From the NCBI RefSeq assembly GCF_900637055.1, contig NZ_LR134338.1, positions 2,056,001 through 2,120,000 of the forward strand: a stretch of 64,000 bases of DNA. Reading direction: 5' to 3'. Shown piece by piece: positions 24,407 to 32,178 of this stretch (its first letter is position 1; every line of letters begins with the position of its first letter). The position numbers and the translations under genes are program-made. The notes beneath the pieces are model-generated. The model did no database searches. It was not told the origin of the DNA and saw only the letters and a program-made list of their open reading frames with translations. The DNA is from Brevibacillus brevis. GTDB taxonomy: Bacteria; Bacillota; Bacilli; Brevibacillales; Brevibacillaceae.

Positions 24407-24576
24407 TACATGCCTTGGGTAGGATTGTTGTGCATTTGGAACAAGGTTTGCTGGGCGTAAGCATCGTCAGAGTAATGGGTGATGGCATGTTTGTCTCTTG
24501 CTTTGAGACTGAGCAGCCCTGTCAATCCCCAGCCAGCACCGAGCATGGCTACAATGAAGCCGATGACATAGAGCAT
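24406..24576 (-). CDS. 56-aa small membrane protein (small ORF)
   Basis: A short gene with an AAAGGAGG site six to seven bases before the ATG. The product has one hydrophobic N-terminal helix (MLYVIGFIVAMLGAGWGLTG) and a polar C-terminal tail ending NNPTQGM. It looks like a real single-pass membrane microprotein with the N-terminus in the membrane. I do not recognise the family. It is monocistronic, convergent with ppaC and divergent from the MerR regulator. Confidence 0.6.
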   Translation of the reverse strand: MLYVIGFIVAMLGAGWGLTGLLSLKARDKHAITHYSDDAYAQQTLFQMHNNPTQGM

Positions 24577-24660
24577 CGCATAACCTCCTTTGTAATGTCC
24601 TTCCTATATTTTAACAAATAATAAAAATAGAGTAACGCCAATTTTTTTATGAATTTGTGT

Positions 24661-24691
24661 TTGACATTGACGGTCCGTAAATGTGTACGAT
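24661..24691 (+). promoter_or_regulatory. MerR-type promoter with 19-base spacer
   Basis: TTGACA (24661-24666) and TACGAT (24686-24691) are separated by 19 bases, with an ACGG-T-CCGT palindrome in the spacer. Over-long spacers with a central dyad are diagnostic of MerR-family activation, so the regulator that follows probably controls itself. Confidence 0.7.
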
Positions 24692-24713
24692 CAATTTGTC
24701 AGGAGGAATGAAC

Positions 24714-25472
24714 ATGGAATATACGGTGCAAAAGCTAGGACTCCTGGCGGGTGTCAGCACCCGGACGCTCCGATACTACGATGAAATTGACCTTCTCAAG
24801 CCGGCGAGAATCAATTCGTCAAGGTATCGCATTTACGGACAGCAAGAGGTTGATCGATTGCAGCAAATCCTTTTTTACCGCGAGTTGGGTGTGAGCTTGG
24901 AGGAAATCAAGGAGATCCTGGATTCACCAACCTTTGATGCTGACCGGGCACTGCGGGAGCACCGCGAGAAGCTCCTGGAAAGGCGAGCGCAGTTGGATGC
25001 GTTAATCGCCAATGTCGATTTGACATTAGCACAAAGAGAGGGGACCAAAACGATGAGTGACAAACAAAAATTCGAAGGCTTCAAGCAAAAGTTGATTGAC
25101 GACAACGAGGCACAATACGGAGATGAAATTCGCGCAAAATATGGCAGTGACCAGATTGACAAATCCAATCAGAAAATCAAAGGAATGACCGAGCAGGAGT
25201 ACGCTGCACTTGAGCAGTTGAATGAAGAACTGCATGAAACGTTGGCACAGGCTTTTGCGACGGGAGATCCTGCTCATGAGCTTGCGCAAAAAGCAGCGGA
25301 TCTTCACCGTCAATGGCTGAGCTTTTATTGGGACAGCTACAGCAAAGAAGCTCACGCAGGTGTTGCCCAGATGTACGTCGATGACCCGCGCTTTACCGCA
25401 TACTATGACAAGGAGCAGCCTGGTGTTGCCGAGTTTCTCCGAGATGCAGTGGTCATTTATACGAGCAAGTAA
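24714..25472 (+). CDS. MerR regulator with TipAS drug-binding domain (TipA-like)
   Basis: A 252-residue regulator. The N-terminal MerR domain (MEYTVQKLGLLAGVSTRTLR, YYDEIDLLKPARI, SRYRIYGQQEVDRLQQI) is followed by a dimerisation helix to about residue 110 and a C-terminal TipAS-type domain (about 125-252, QYGDEIRAKYG, LSFYWDSYSKEAHAGVAQMYVDDPRFTAYYD). TipAS domains bind thiopeptides and other bulky antibiotics. AGGAGG lies seven bases before the ATG. An in-frame ATG at residue 114 has its own GAGGGG site nine bases upstream and would give a 139-residue domain alone, as in Streptomyces TipAL/TipAS. No target gene is adjacent. Confidence 0.9.
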   Translation: MEYTVQKLGLLAGVSTRTLRYYDEIDLLKPARINSSRYRIYGQQEVDRLQQILFYRELGVSLEEIKEILDSPTFDADRALREHREKLLERRAQLDALIANVDLTLAQREGTKTMSDKQKFEGFKQKLIDDNEAQYGDEIRAKYGSDQIDKSNQKIKGMTEQEYAALEQLNEELHETLAQAFATGDPAHELAQKAADLHRQWLSFYWDSYSKEAHAGVAQMYVDDPRFTAYYDKEQPGVAEFLRDAVVIYTSK

Positions 25473-25484
25473 AGAGGGTTTAAA

Positions 25485-25516
25485 AAAGAAGCTGCGAGCA
25501 AGGCAGCTTCTTTGCG
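25485..25516. terminator. Terminator after the TipA-like gene
   Basis: AAAGAAGCTGC pairs with GCAGCTTCTTT around a seven-base loop; it lies between convergent genes. Confidence 0.8.
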
Positions 25517-25524
25517 TTTTACGC

Positions 25525-26103
25525 TTAGTTATCCCCACCTACTGCGGGAAAAAGCTTTTGTCCCAATGGTGTTGGCAATCCATCCATGCTGACTACGTTG
25601 TTTTCCTTTTGATAAGCAAGCAGTTCCTGCTCGTCTTTTGCCAGGGTCCATTTCTGAAGGGTGTCGCGTTCTTTTGAAAAGGAATAGAAGGGGATAGCCC
25701 AGCCGCAAGAAGTCTTTACTTCCTGTATGTTTACGGTAATGATTTGACGAGCACCGGGCAGAACCGGGAAGTCTTTTACGAGCTCATCCCACCGAGGCGT
25801 ATCTGGGAGAATAACCGTTCCTTTGCCGAATAGGCGCATGATGAGAGGGGGGCCTTCAAATGCACAGAACATGATCGTAATCCTGCCATTTTCCTGCAGA
25901 TGAGCGCTGGTTTCGTTTCCACTTCCAGTCAGGTCCAAATAGGCGACCTCATTAGGCGATAATATGCGAAAAGAATCGTACCCTTTTGGTGAAAGATTCA
26001 CGTGACCATCTGTGTCCATAGGAGCAGAGGCAACAAAGAACATCTGTTGCTTCTTGATAAACGCCTCATGCTCAGGTCGTAATTCAGAAAAAAGCTTACC
26101 CAT
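25525..26103 (-). CDS. Pyridoxamine 5'-phosphate oxidase-like flavin protein
   Basis: A 192-residue split-barrel protein of the PNPOx-like superfamily: FFVASAPMDTDGHVNLSPKG, VAYLDLTGSGNETSAHLQENGRITIMFCAFEGPPLIMRLFG. These proteins bind FMN, F420 or heme; many are not true PdxH enzymes, and the substrate-binding residues of PdxH are not evident here. GGAGGGG precedes the ATG. Monocistronic. Confidence 0.85.
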   Translation of the reverse strand: MGKLFSELRPEHEAFIKKQQMFFVASAPMDTDGHVNLSPKGYDSFRILSPNEVAYLDLTGSGNETSAHLQENGRITIMFCAFEGPPLIMRLFGKGTVILPDTPRWDELVKDFPVLPGARQIITVNIQEVKTSCGWAIPFYSFSKERDTLQKWTLAKDEQELLAYQKENNVVSMDGLPTPLGQKLFPAVGGDN

Positions 26104-26259
26104 TTTTACACCCCTCCAGGTAATGGAATTGTTTTTGCTACCCTCATACTACGATAAAAATATGAAGATTTTGTGTGTTTATCCTCAATGCGTCCAGAAT
26201 AGATGGTAAAGTGTAAATATTCGGTCAATGCATTGCTTTTGAAAAGGAGGAGTATTTAC

Positions 26260-27207
26260 ATGCAATCAACACAGCCAATCGACTTAGGGGAACGCATCCA
26301 TTTAATAGACGGTTTCGATATGGGCTGGGCAGAACGTACGGGGACATATGTGATCGCAGAAGAGGAGCTCACATTGGTAGAAACAGGTCCAAGCCCCTCC
26401 GTCCCGTATATCAAGGCCGGTCTCGCCAAGCTCGGTTATTCGGCGGAACAAGTAAAATACATCATCGTCACGCACATTCACTTGGATCATGCAGGAGGGG
26501 CCGGACTGTTTCTGAAGGATTGTCCAAACGCAAAGATCGTCGTCCATCCGAAAGGTGCACGCCATCTCGTAGATCCGAGCCGACTGATCACAGGCGCGAG
26601 AGCGGTTTATCATGATGATTTTGATCGATTGTTTGATCCGATTGAGGCTGTTCCTGAGGAGCGGATTTTGATTCGTGGGGACGGGGATACACTAAAGATT
26701 GGAGAGAATTGCGTGTTGGAGTTTCTGGATTCGCCAGGGCATGCCAATCATCACTTCAGCATCTACGATCCCGTAAGCCGCGGCATGTTCACAGGTGATA
26801 CGGCAGGTGTGCTCTATCCACAGCTTAAAAAGGATGGTGTACACCTCGTGCTGCCATCTACTTCGCCGAATCAGTTTGACCCGGATGCCATGTTAGCGTC
26901 TGTAAGCCGCTTTGAAGCACGCAAGCTAAGTCGCATTTACTTTGGTCATTTTGGGATGTCAGAGCAGGTAGACGACGTGTACCGCCAATTACGTGAGTGG
27001 CTCCCTGTGTTTCTAGTAGAAGGAGAATTAAGCCTTGCAGCTGGACAAACATATGACGAGCCGTCTCGCAAGTTATTGGAACGAGTCTCGGATCATCTAC
27101 AGTCACAAGGCATCAGTGGTGACCACGAAGTTTTCGAAGTACTCAAGCTCGATTTACAGGTATGCTCCATGGGCATTCTGGATTATTTGTACAAACGAGG
27201 GAAATAG
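26260..27207 (+). CDS. MBL-fold metallohydrolase
   Basis: A 315-residue metallo-beta-lactamase-fold enzyme. Metal ligands are in THIHLDHAGG (first histidine motif, about residue 70), the later H of SPGHANHHF and the D of FTGDTAGVL. The N-terminus (RIHLIDGFDMGWAERTGTYVIAEEELTLVETGPSPS-like) and C-terminal helical part resemble hydrolases of the glyoxalase II/lactonase type. Substrate unknown. AAGGAGG precedes the ATG; longer in-frame starts lack a site. Confidence 0.88.
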   Translation: MQSTQPIDLGERIHLIDGFDMGWAERTGTYVIAEEELTLVETGPSPSVPYIKAGLAKLGYSAEQVKYIIVTHIHLDHAGGAGLFLKDCPNAKIVVHPKGARHLVDPSRLITGARAVYHDDFDRLFDPIEAVPEERILIRGDGDTLKIGENCVLEFLDSPGHANHHFSIYDPVSRGMFTGDTAGVLYPQLKKDGVHLVLPSTSPNQFDPDAMLASVSRFEARKLSRIYFGHFGMSEQVDDVYRQLREWLPVFLVEGELSLAAGQTYDEPSRKLLERVSDHLQSQGISGDHEVFEVLKLDLQVCSMGILDYLYKRGK

Positions 27208-27223
27208 CCTGCCAAAAGCTTTA

Positions 27224-27264
27224 CATTTGCCTGAACCTTTTGTTCAGGCGTTTTTCATTTTTAG
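27224..27264 (+). terminator. Terminator after the MBL hydrolase
   Basis: GCCTGAAC pairs with GTTCAGGC around a short loop, followed by GTTTTTC and further T. Confidence 0.8.
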
Positions 27265-27368
27265 GAGGCAAGAGTGTATTGGCTTAGGTGTTTGTCATTC
27301 TTTTTTCATCCAAGGAATGCTATGATGTAGGATGAGTCATGGACTGTGACAAATTCAATCGTAACAGC

Positions 27369-27495
27369 AAATAGGTGCCTCGTCTTTTTGACAAAAAGAT
27401 CGGGTGAAAAGGGAAGTCGGTGAAAATCCGACGCGGTCCCGCCACTGTAAATCGGCTTGTTTCTCAGCCGTAAGCCAGGAGACCTGCCTGTTTGT
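27369..27495 (+). promoter_or_regulatory. Cobalamin (B12) riboswitch
   Basis: All core segments are in order: AGGTGCC (27373), the GGGAAGTCGGTGAAAATCCG block, ACGCGGTCCCGCCACTGT (the B12 box region) and AGCCAGGAGACCTGCC at the 3' side. Binding of adenosylcobalamin or a related cobalamin should shut down the downstream uptake operon. The effector end is the terminator at 27574. Confidence 0.96.
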
Positions 27496-27573
27496 TTTCG
27501 TGCCTGTTGCCTTCGCGGAAAGGATCGGCCTATTTCAGGGAGCAGACCATCCTGGCAGTTTGCCCTGAGGTAC

Positions 27574-27616
27574 CGACCTATTGTTTTCCGAATGGAAGCA
27601 AGGGTCGCTTTTTTTA
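27574..27616 (+). terminator. Riboswitch-controlled terminator
   Basis: CGACC pairs with GGTCG, TTG with CAA and TTCC with GGAA around a GAAT loop, followed by a run of T. It is the likely expression platform of the B12 riboswitch, 45 bases before the btuF-like start. Confidence 0.7.
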
Positions 27617-27661
27617 TTGGAAGGAACAGTCAATCAGACATGAAGAAAGGAAGTTCTACAT

Positions 27662-28657
27662 ATGAAACGTTCATTGCGATTCATGATCCCACTACTAGTT
27701 GCGGCTAGCCTCGCAGGTTGTGCGGGTAACGATAACAGCCAGCCAGCACCTGGTGGACAAACAAGTACACCGCAGACAGCACCGCAAGAGAACACGGCCG
27801 AGCAGCCTGCAAAACAAACATCGTATCCATTGACAGTCACGGATGCGACAGGAAAAGAAGTAACCTTTGCAAAAGCTCCTGAGCGAATCGTCTCGACATC
27901 CCCTGCCGAAACAGAGATTTTGTTCGCATTAGGCTTGGAAGATCGGATCGTAGCTGTTTCAGACTATGACGATTATCCGGAAGCGGCGAAGGCAAAACCG
28001 AAAATTGGCGGAGTCGTCAAACCGAATGAAGAAGCCATTCTCGCTCAAACGCCGGATATGGTCATCGGTGGAATTTCGATGGAAAAGCCAGTGGCTGACA
28101 AGCTCAAATCTCTCGGAATGCCGGTCTATATTACCCATCCAACAAAGATGGACGACATCCTAAACAACATCTTGACGATGGGAGTTATCACCAACACACA
28201 GGACCAAGCTGAAAAAGTCGTCGCGCAAATGAAGAAGGACATCGCGTACGTTCAGGAAGCAGTGAAAAATGTAAAACCGGAAGAGAAGAAAAAGGTCTAC
28301 CTGGAATTTTCTCCAGGCTGGACAGTCGGAAAAGGCAAATTCATGGACGAACTCATCACGCTGGCTGGGGCGACAAACATTGCTTCTGACACCCAGGGCT
28401 GGAATCCGATCAGTGAGGAAAAGATTTTGCAAAACGACCCGGACGTTATTTTGTACGCGAGCGGAATTACCGATGAAAAGACTGGCGTCAAGCTGGAGGA
28501 TATGATCGCGAATCGCAATGGCTGGGATAAAATGAAGGCGATTCGTGAAAAACAAATTTTTGGCATGGACCAAAATATTTTGTCCCGTCCCGGTCCGCGT
28601 ATTACACAAGGCTTGATCGAGGTAGCCAAGGCAATTTACCCTGACTTGGTGAAATAA
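27662..28657 (+). CDS. btuF: Cobalamin ABC transporter binding lipoprotein (BtuF-like)
   Basis: A 331-residue lipoprotein: MKRSLRFMIPLLVAASLAGC with lipobox LAGC and C20 lipidated, a Gln/Pro/Thr-rich linker, then a class III binding-protein fold (YPLTVTDATGKEVTFAKAPERIV, TEILFALGLEDRIVAVSDY, ILAQTPDMVIGG, NDPDVILYASG). The B12 riboswitch upstream and cobU downstream identify the ligand as cobalamin or cobinamide. AAAGGAAG precedes the ATG. Confidence 0.92.
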   Translation: MKRSLRFMIPLLVAASLAGCAGNDNSQPAPGGQTSTPQTAPQENTAEQPAKQTSYPLTVTDATGKEVTFAKAPERIVSTSPAETEILFALGLEDRIVAVSDYDDYPEAAKAKPKIGGVVKPNEEAILAQTPDMVIGGISMEKPVADKLKSLGMPVYITHPTKMDDILNNILTMGVITNTQDQAEKVVAQMKKDIAYVQEAVKNVKPEEKKKVYLEFSPGWTVGKGKFMDELITLAGATNIASDTQGWNPISEEKILQNDPDVILYASGITDEKTGVKLEDMIANRNGWDKMKAIREKQIFGMDQNILSRPGPRITQGLIEVAKAIYPDLVK

Positions 28658-28658
28658 A

Positions 28659-29696
28659 ATGAAGAAGCGACTTTTCATATGGGGAGGGGTCAGCTGTCTC
28701 GTCCTGCTGGCATCGATAGTCATCAGCATCTCGATGGGGGCGGCCCACCTCCCCATTTCGCAAGTATGGCTCATCCTGCTTCATCAAATCCCGGGTTTGT
28801 CTGAATGGATCACCGCAACGTGGCCCGAGTCTTCTGAGCAAATCGTCATGAAGGTTCGTTTTCCACGGGTTGTATTGGCTGTCTTGATTGGCGCCTGCTT
28901 GTCACTTGCGGGGGCGGGCTTTCAGGGAGTTTTGCGCAATCCGCTCGCAGATCCGTTTACGATGGGCGTGGCATCGGGTTCTGCTGTCGGAGCAGCCTTC
29001 TTGATCCTTTTTGGCTTGCAAATCAGTTTTCTGGGTGCGTGGAGCACACCTGTTGTCGCCTTTCTTACAGGATTGCTCAGTTTATTGATCGTACTCGGAC
29101 TCGCAAACACGCAAGGAAAGCTGCAGACGGAGACCCTGATTTTGTCTGGTGTCGTGGTGCAGGCTTTTCTCGGCTCGCTCGTTTCCTTTATGGTATCGCT
29201 ATCCGATCAGACGGTGAATGAGATTGTGTTCTGGCTGATGGGCAGCCTGTCATTTCGCGGCTGGGCCTTTACGTACGTCTTGATTCCGTACTTGGTCATA
29301 GGTGGAATGGTGCTGGTGAGCTATGCGCGCTCCTTGAACCTATTTGCATTGGGAGAGAGGCAGGCTGCGCATCTCGGCGTCCATGTGGATCGAACGAAGC
29401 TCGTGGTTCTGGTCGTTTCGACTCTCCTGACTGCAGCGGCAGTTTCTATCGCGGGTATTATCGGGTTCGTTGGCTTGGTGGTACCGCATCTCGTCCGATT
29501 GCTGGTTGGTCCTGACCATCGTATTTTACTGCCGATGGCTGCGATCTGCGGTGGTATTTATGTACTGTGGGCCGACACTCTAGCCAGAATGCTGCTGAGT
29601 CCAACGGAAATCCCGCTCGGTGTCGTGACAGCATTTCTGGGAGCACCATTTTTCGCTTATTTATTGAAGCAAAATAAACGCTTTAGGAAGAGGTAA
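28659..29696 (+). CDS. btuC: Cobalamin ABC permease (BtuC-like, FecCD family)
   Basis: A 345-residue permease with about nine to ten helices and the FecCD marks VRFPRVVLAVLIGACLSLAGAGFQGVLRNPLADPFTMGVASGSAVGAA and GFVGLVVPHLVRLLVGPDHR. It begins one base after the btuF stop, so translation is likely coupled. It forms the homodimeric membrane channel for vitamin B12 or cobinamide. Confidence 0.94.
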   Translation: MKKRLFIWGGVSCLVLLASIVISISMGAAHLPISQVWLILLHQIPGLSEWITATWPESSEQIVMKVRFPRVVLAVLIGACLSLAGAGFQGVLRNPLADPFTMGVASGSAVGAAFLILFGLQISFLGAWSTPVVAFLTGLLSLLIVLGLANTQGKLQTETLILSGVVVQAFLGSLVSFMVSLSDQTVNEIVFWLMGSLSFRGWAFTYVLIPYLVIGGMVLVSYARSLNLFALGERQAAHLGVHVDRTKLVVLVVSTLLTAAAVSIAGIIGFVGLVVPHLVRLLVGPDHRILLPMAAICGGIYVLWADTLARMLLSPTEIPLGVVTAFLGAPFFAYLLKQNKRFRKR

Positions 29697-29705
29697 CGTA
29701 AGCTT

Positions 29706-30482
29706 ATGATCAATGTGCGCAGTTTGCAAAAATCGTATCAGGATACGCCTGTTTTGCACGGAATCGATTTTTGCGTGGACAAGGGAGAATTTTTTGGCAT
29801 CATTGGGCCCAATGGAAGCGGTAAATCTACCTTGTTGAAAATGATTTCAGGTGTCATCAAGGCAGATGCCGGTGACATTTTGCTTCAAGAGAAAAAGCTT
29901 CATTCATATCCACGTAAAGAGCTTGCCAAAATACTGGCTGTTTTGGAGCAAGAAGGTCTGCCGCCAGTCGGCTTTCGTGTCCGAGAGGTGCTGGAGATGG
30001 GGCGCTTTCCTTACCAAAATTGGCTGGGGGAAGAGAAGCAGGATGTCGCATCGCTCATTGATGAAATCGTACAGATGCTCGGTCTTGAACATTTGGAAGA
30101 GCGCACACTGGATCAGTTGAGTGGTGGGGAAAAGCAGCGCGTAGCTTTGGGGAAGGCATTGATCCAAAGACCTCAGGTGCTGTTGCTCGATGAACCCACG
30201 ACTTACCTCGATATCGGGTACCAGATTCAACTCATGGACATCGTGCGAAAATGGCAAAAGACGACGCAGGTGACAGTCGTTGCTGTGCTACACGATTTGA
30301 ATCTGGCCTCTATATATTGCGATCGTATTTTGATGCTGCATAAAGGAAAGCAGATAAGCGTCGGCGCACCAAAAGACATCTTGCAAAGTGACAGAATAGA
30401 GGCTGTATACGGAACCAAACCGATTGTGATGGAGCATCCTGTCCATCATTTGCCGCAAATTATTTTGCAATCGCAAGTATAA
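29706..30482 (+). CDS. btuD: Cobalamin ABC transporter ATPase (BtuD-like)
   Basis: A 258-residue ABC ATPase with Walker A GPNGSGKST (about residues 35-43), signature LSGGEKQRVALGKAL, Walker B VLLLDEPTTYLDI and the H-loop VLHDLNLA. It energises the BtuC-like channel. It is in the same riboswitch-controlled operon and is followed by cobU. Confidence 0.94.
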   Translation: MINVRSLQKSYQDTPVLHGIDFCVDKGEFFGIIGPNGSGKSTLLKMISGVIKADAGDILLQEKKLHSYPRKELAKILAVLEQEGLPPVGFRVREVLEMGRFPYQNWLGEEKQDVASLIDEIVQMLGLEHLEERTLDQLSGGEKQRVALGKALIQRPQVLLLDEPTTYLDIGYQIQLMDIVRKWQKTTQVTVVAVLHDLNLASIYCDRILMLHKGKQISVGAPKDILQSDRIEAVYGTKPIVMEHPVHHLPQIILQSQV

Positions 30483-30506
30483 GTGGTTGTTTAAGGAGAA
30501 AGAGGC

Positions 30507-31073
30507 ATGATCGTACTCATTACAGGCGGAGCACGCAGCGGAAAAAGCACGTTTGCCGAAAAATACGCGGCTCATTTGGGCTCCCAGGGTGTTTACATTG
30601 CGACCGCACAAATCACTGATGAGGAAATGGAAGAGCGGATCTTGCACCATCGAGACCGCCGCTTGCAGTCTGGCTTCCCTTGGCAAACGATCGAGGAGCG
30701 ATACGCATTGACAGAGTGGCTCGCGAAGCTCGGAGCACAAAAGGACATACAAGAACAGCAGACAGTGATTTTGGTTGACTGCTTGATCCTTTGGCTGTCC
30801 AATTGGCTGCTGCATGATGGAGAGGAGCAGCAGTTTGAGCAAGTGCTCCAGCAGGTGGATATGCTGGTAAACAAGCTAAAAGACTACCCAGGGACCGTTT
30901 TACTGGTGACAAACGAAGTAGGCGACGGACTCGTCCCACAAAACCCGTTGGGCCGTATGTTCCGTGACTTGGCGGGCTTGATGAATCAACGCGTGGCAGC
31001 CGTTGCCGATCAAGTTTTTCTTGTCACAGCAGGGATTCCGGTGGAGCTAAAAGGACAAGCTTTCCGATTTTAA
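30507..31073 (+). CDS. cobU: Adenosylcobinamide kinase/guanylyltransferase
   Basis: A 188-residue CobU. It phosphorylates adenosylcobinamide and then adds GMP, making AdoCbi-GDP for nucleotide-loop assembly. P-loop GGARSGKS (7-14), the guanylyl-accepting histidine region ILHHRDRR, VDCLILWLSNWLL, TNEVGDGLVPQNPLGRMFRDLAGLMNQRVA and VELKGQ are all in place. Without other cob genes nearby, the operon looks like an uptake-and-salvage unit. AAGGAG precedes the ATG. Confidence 0.96.
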   Translation: MIVLITGGARSGKSTFAEKYAAHLGSQGVYIATAQITDEEMEERILHHRDRRLQSGFPWQTIEERYALTEWLAKLGAQKDIQEQQTVILVDCLILWLSNWLLHDGEEQQFEQVLQQVDMLVNKLKDYPGTVLLVTNEVGDGLVPQNPLGRMFRDLAGLMNQRVAAVADQVFLVTAGIPVELKGQAFRF

Positions 31074-31077
31074 CTCG

Positions 31078-31113
31078 GTGAAAAGACGGATTCGAGTCGT
31101 CTTTTCACCTTTT
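31078..31113 (+). terminator. Terminator of the B12 operon
   Basis: GGTGAAAAGACG pairs perfectly with CGTCTTTTCACC, followed by six T. The T tract overlaps the next promoter. Confidence 0.93.
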
Positions 31114-31114
31114 T

Positions 31115-31124
31115 TGTGATATAA
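31115..31124 (+). promoter_or_regulatory. Extended -10 promoter for the YitT leader
   Basis: TGATATAAT gives an extended -10 (TG-N-TATAAT, 31116-31124); a -35 is not obvious. The transcript would begin near 31131, giving a leader of about 220 bases. Confidence 0.6.
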
Positions 31125-31157
31125 TACAAGAAAAGCCATGGAAGGGATCAGGATACC

Positions 31158-31208
31158 ATGCGTCCCCATAGGACGATCTGGAAACGTTTTGACCTCTCCT
31201 ACATCTAG
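31158..31208 (+). CDS. 16-aa leader peptide (uORF) MRPHRTIWKRFDLSYI
   Basis: A short ORF opens about 27 bases into the predicted leader, with AAGGG eleven bases and AGGA four bases before the ATG. Its stop codon (31206-31208) overlaps the base of the long hairpin that follows. The peptide is basic and aromatic (R, H, W, K, F, Y). The position directly before a switchable structure suggests it is a ribosome sensor rather than a functional peptide. Confidence 0.45.
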   Translation: MRPHRTIWKRFDLSYI

Positions 31209-31348
31209 CTTCGTAGTAGTCGATCGTCACTGAAGACGACTAACCTACTACGAAAGCGAGGCCCTTTGTATGAGTAGCGACTTATGCTTGCGATGTTCCT
31301 CGGTAGTCGGTTGGTCGTCTGTGCCTAAACCGACAAAAATGCGAGGAA
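31208..31348 (+). promoter_or_regulatory. Candidate translational switch hiding the YitT ribosome site
   Basis: GCTTCGTAGTAG (31208-31219) pairs with CTACTACGAAAGC (31245-31257) around an inner TCGTC/GACGA hairpin. Further on, CCTCG (31298-31302) pairs with CGAGG (31342-31346), enclosing a GTCGGTT/AACCGAC stem (31306-31312/31328-31334); this buries the ribosome site GCGAGG. The same hexamer GCGAGG occurs at 31256-31261 and could capture CCTCG instead, freeing the ribosome site. The two pairings are mutually exclusive. Confidence 0.5.
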
Positions 31349-31351
31349 ACC

Positions 31352-32008
31352 ATGATGAGGAGAGCGCTGCAGTTATCTAAGCGTTACAGTATGATTTTGT
31401 TTGGAGCTTGTTTACTTGCTTTTGCGTATTATCACATTAACTTTCAGAACCATTTGTCTGAAGGTGGGTTTGTTGGCTTGGGGTTATTGGCGAAATACGC
31501 CTTTGACTTGTCGCCAGCGATGGTGATGCTTTTGCTGGATATTCCACTGTTTTTGGTTGCCTGGTTAGTAAGAGGCCGCCAATTCATTTGGGACACGATC
31601 TTTGCATCACTTGCTTTTACCGTATTTTACGATTTGTTTGAGCGATTTTCACCGATTGTCATGGATATGAGCAGAATGATGCCGCTGGCGTCTGTCTTGG
31701 CCGGTGTATTGACCGGGCTGGGTACCGGATTGGTTCTGCGCTATGGAGCTGCGACAGGTGGAGACGATATTTTCTCCCTGTTGATCAGTAAGTACACGGG
31801 ATTGTCCATTGGTACGGTCTTTCTTTTACTGGACGTCATTGTGCTTTGCATGTCGTTCTGGTTCGTACCGATGAAAGAGATGATGTATACCATTTTGGCC
31901 GTTGTCATTTCCAGCCAAGTCATCACCTGGACCGTCAATCATGGTGCAGGAATGGAGGTCATGGAAGAGGAGCACGGGCATGGAAACGTCTCGATGACCC
32001 ACCGGTAA
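31352..32008 (+). CDS. YitT/YczE-type multi-pass membrane protein
   Basis: A 218-residue membrane protein with five to six hydrophobic helices. The glycine-rich GVLTGLGTGLVLRYGAATGGDDIFSLLISKYTGLSIGTVFLLLDVIVL region is the hallmark of the DUF161/YitT and YczE group; length fits YczE (215 residues). The family's molecular role is unknown, though YczE of Bacillus affects non-ribosomal peptide production. Two adjacent ATGs are possible starts (five and eight bases from GAGG). The leader upstream can mask this ribosome site. Confidence 0.85.
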   Translation: MMRRALQLSKRYSMILFGACLLAFAYYHINFQNHLSEGGFVGLGLLAKYAFDLSPAMVMLLLDIPLFLVAWLVRGRQFIWDTIFASLAFTVFYDLFERFSPIVMDMSRMMPLASVLAGVLTGLGTGLVLRYGAATGGDDIFSLLISKYTGLSIGTVFLLLDVIVLCMSFWFVPMKEMMYTILAVVISSQVITWTVNHGAGMEVMEEEHGHGNVSMTHR

Positions 32009-32049
32009 TGAGTAGATATTCAGTTGAAAAACATGCCTATACAAAAGCA

Positions 32050-32092
32050 AGCAAAAGGCCAAGTCGGTTTTCATGTCGACTTGGCCTTTTGA
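32050..32092. terminator. Terminator after the YitT-type gene
   Basis: AAAAGGCCAAGTCG pairs perfectly with CGACTTGGCCTTTT around a ten-base loop. Confidence 0.85.
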
Positions 32093-32178
32093 ACGTTTAT
32101 AACCGTTTTTGTACATAATATCCTGCTTTCCTAGTGGATACTAACCAACACAGAAACTATCGAAGGAAAGGACCTGCC

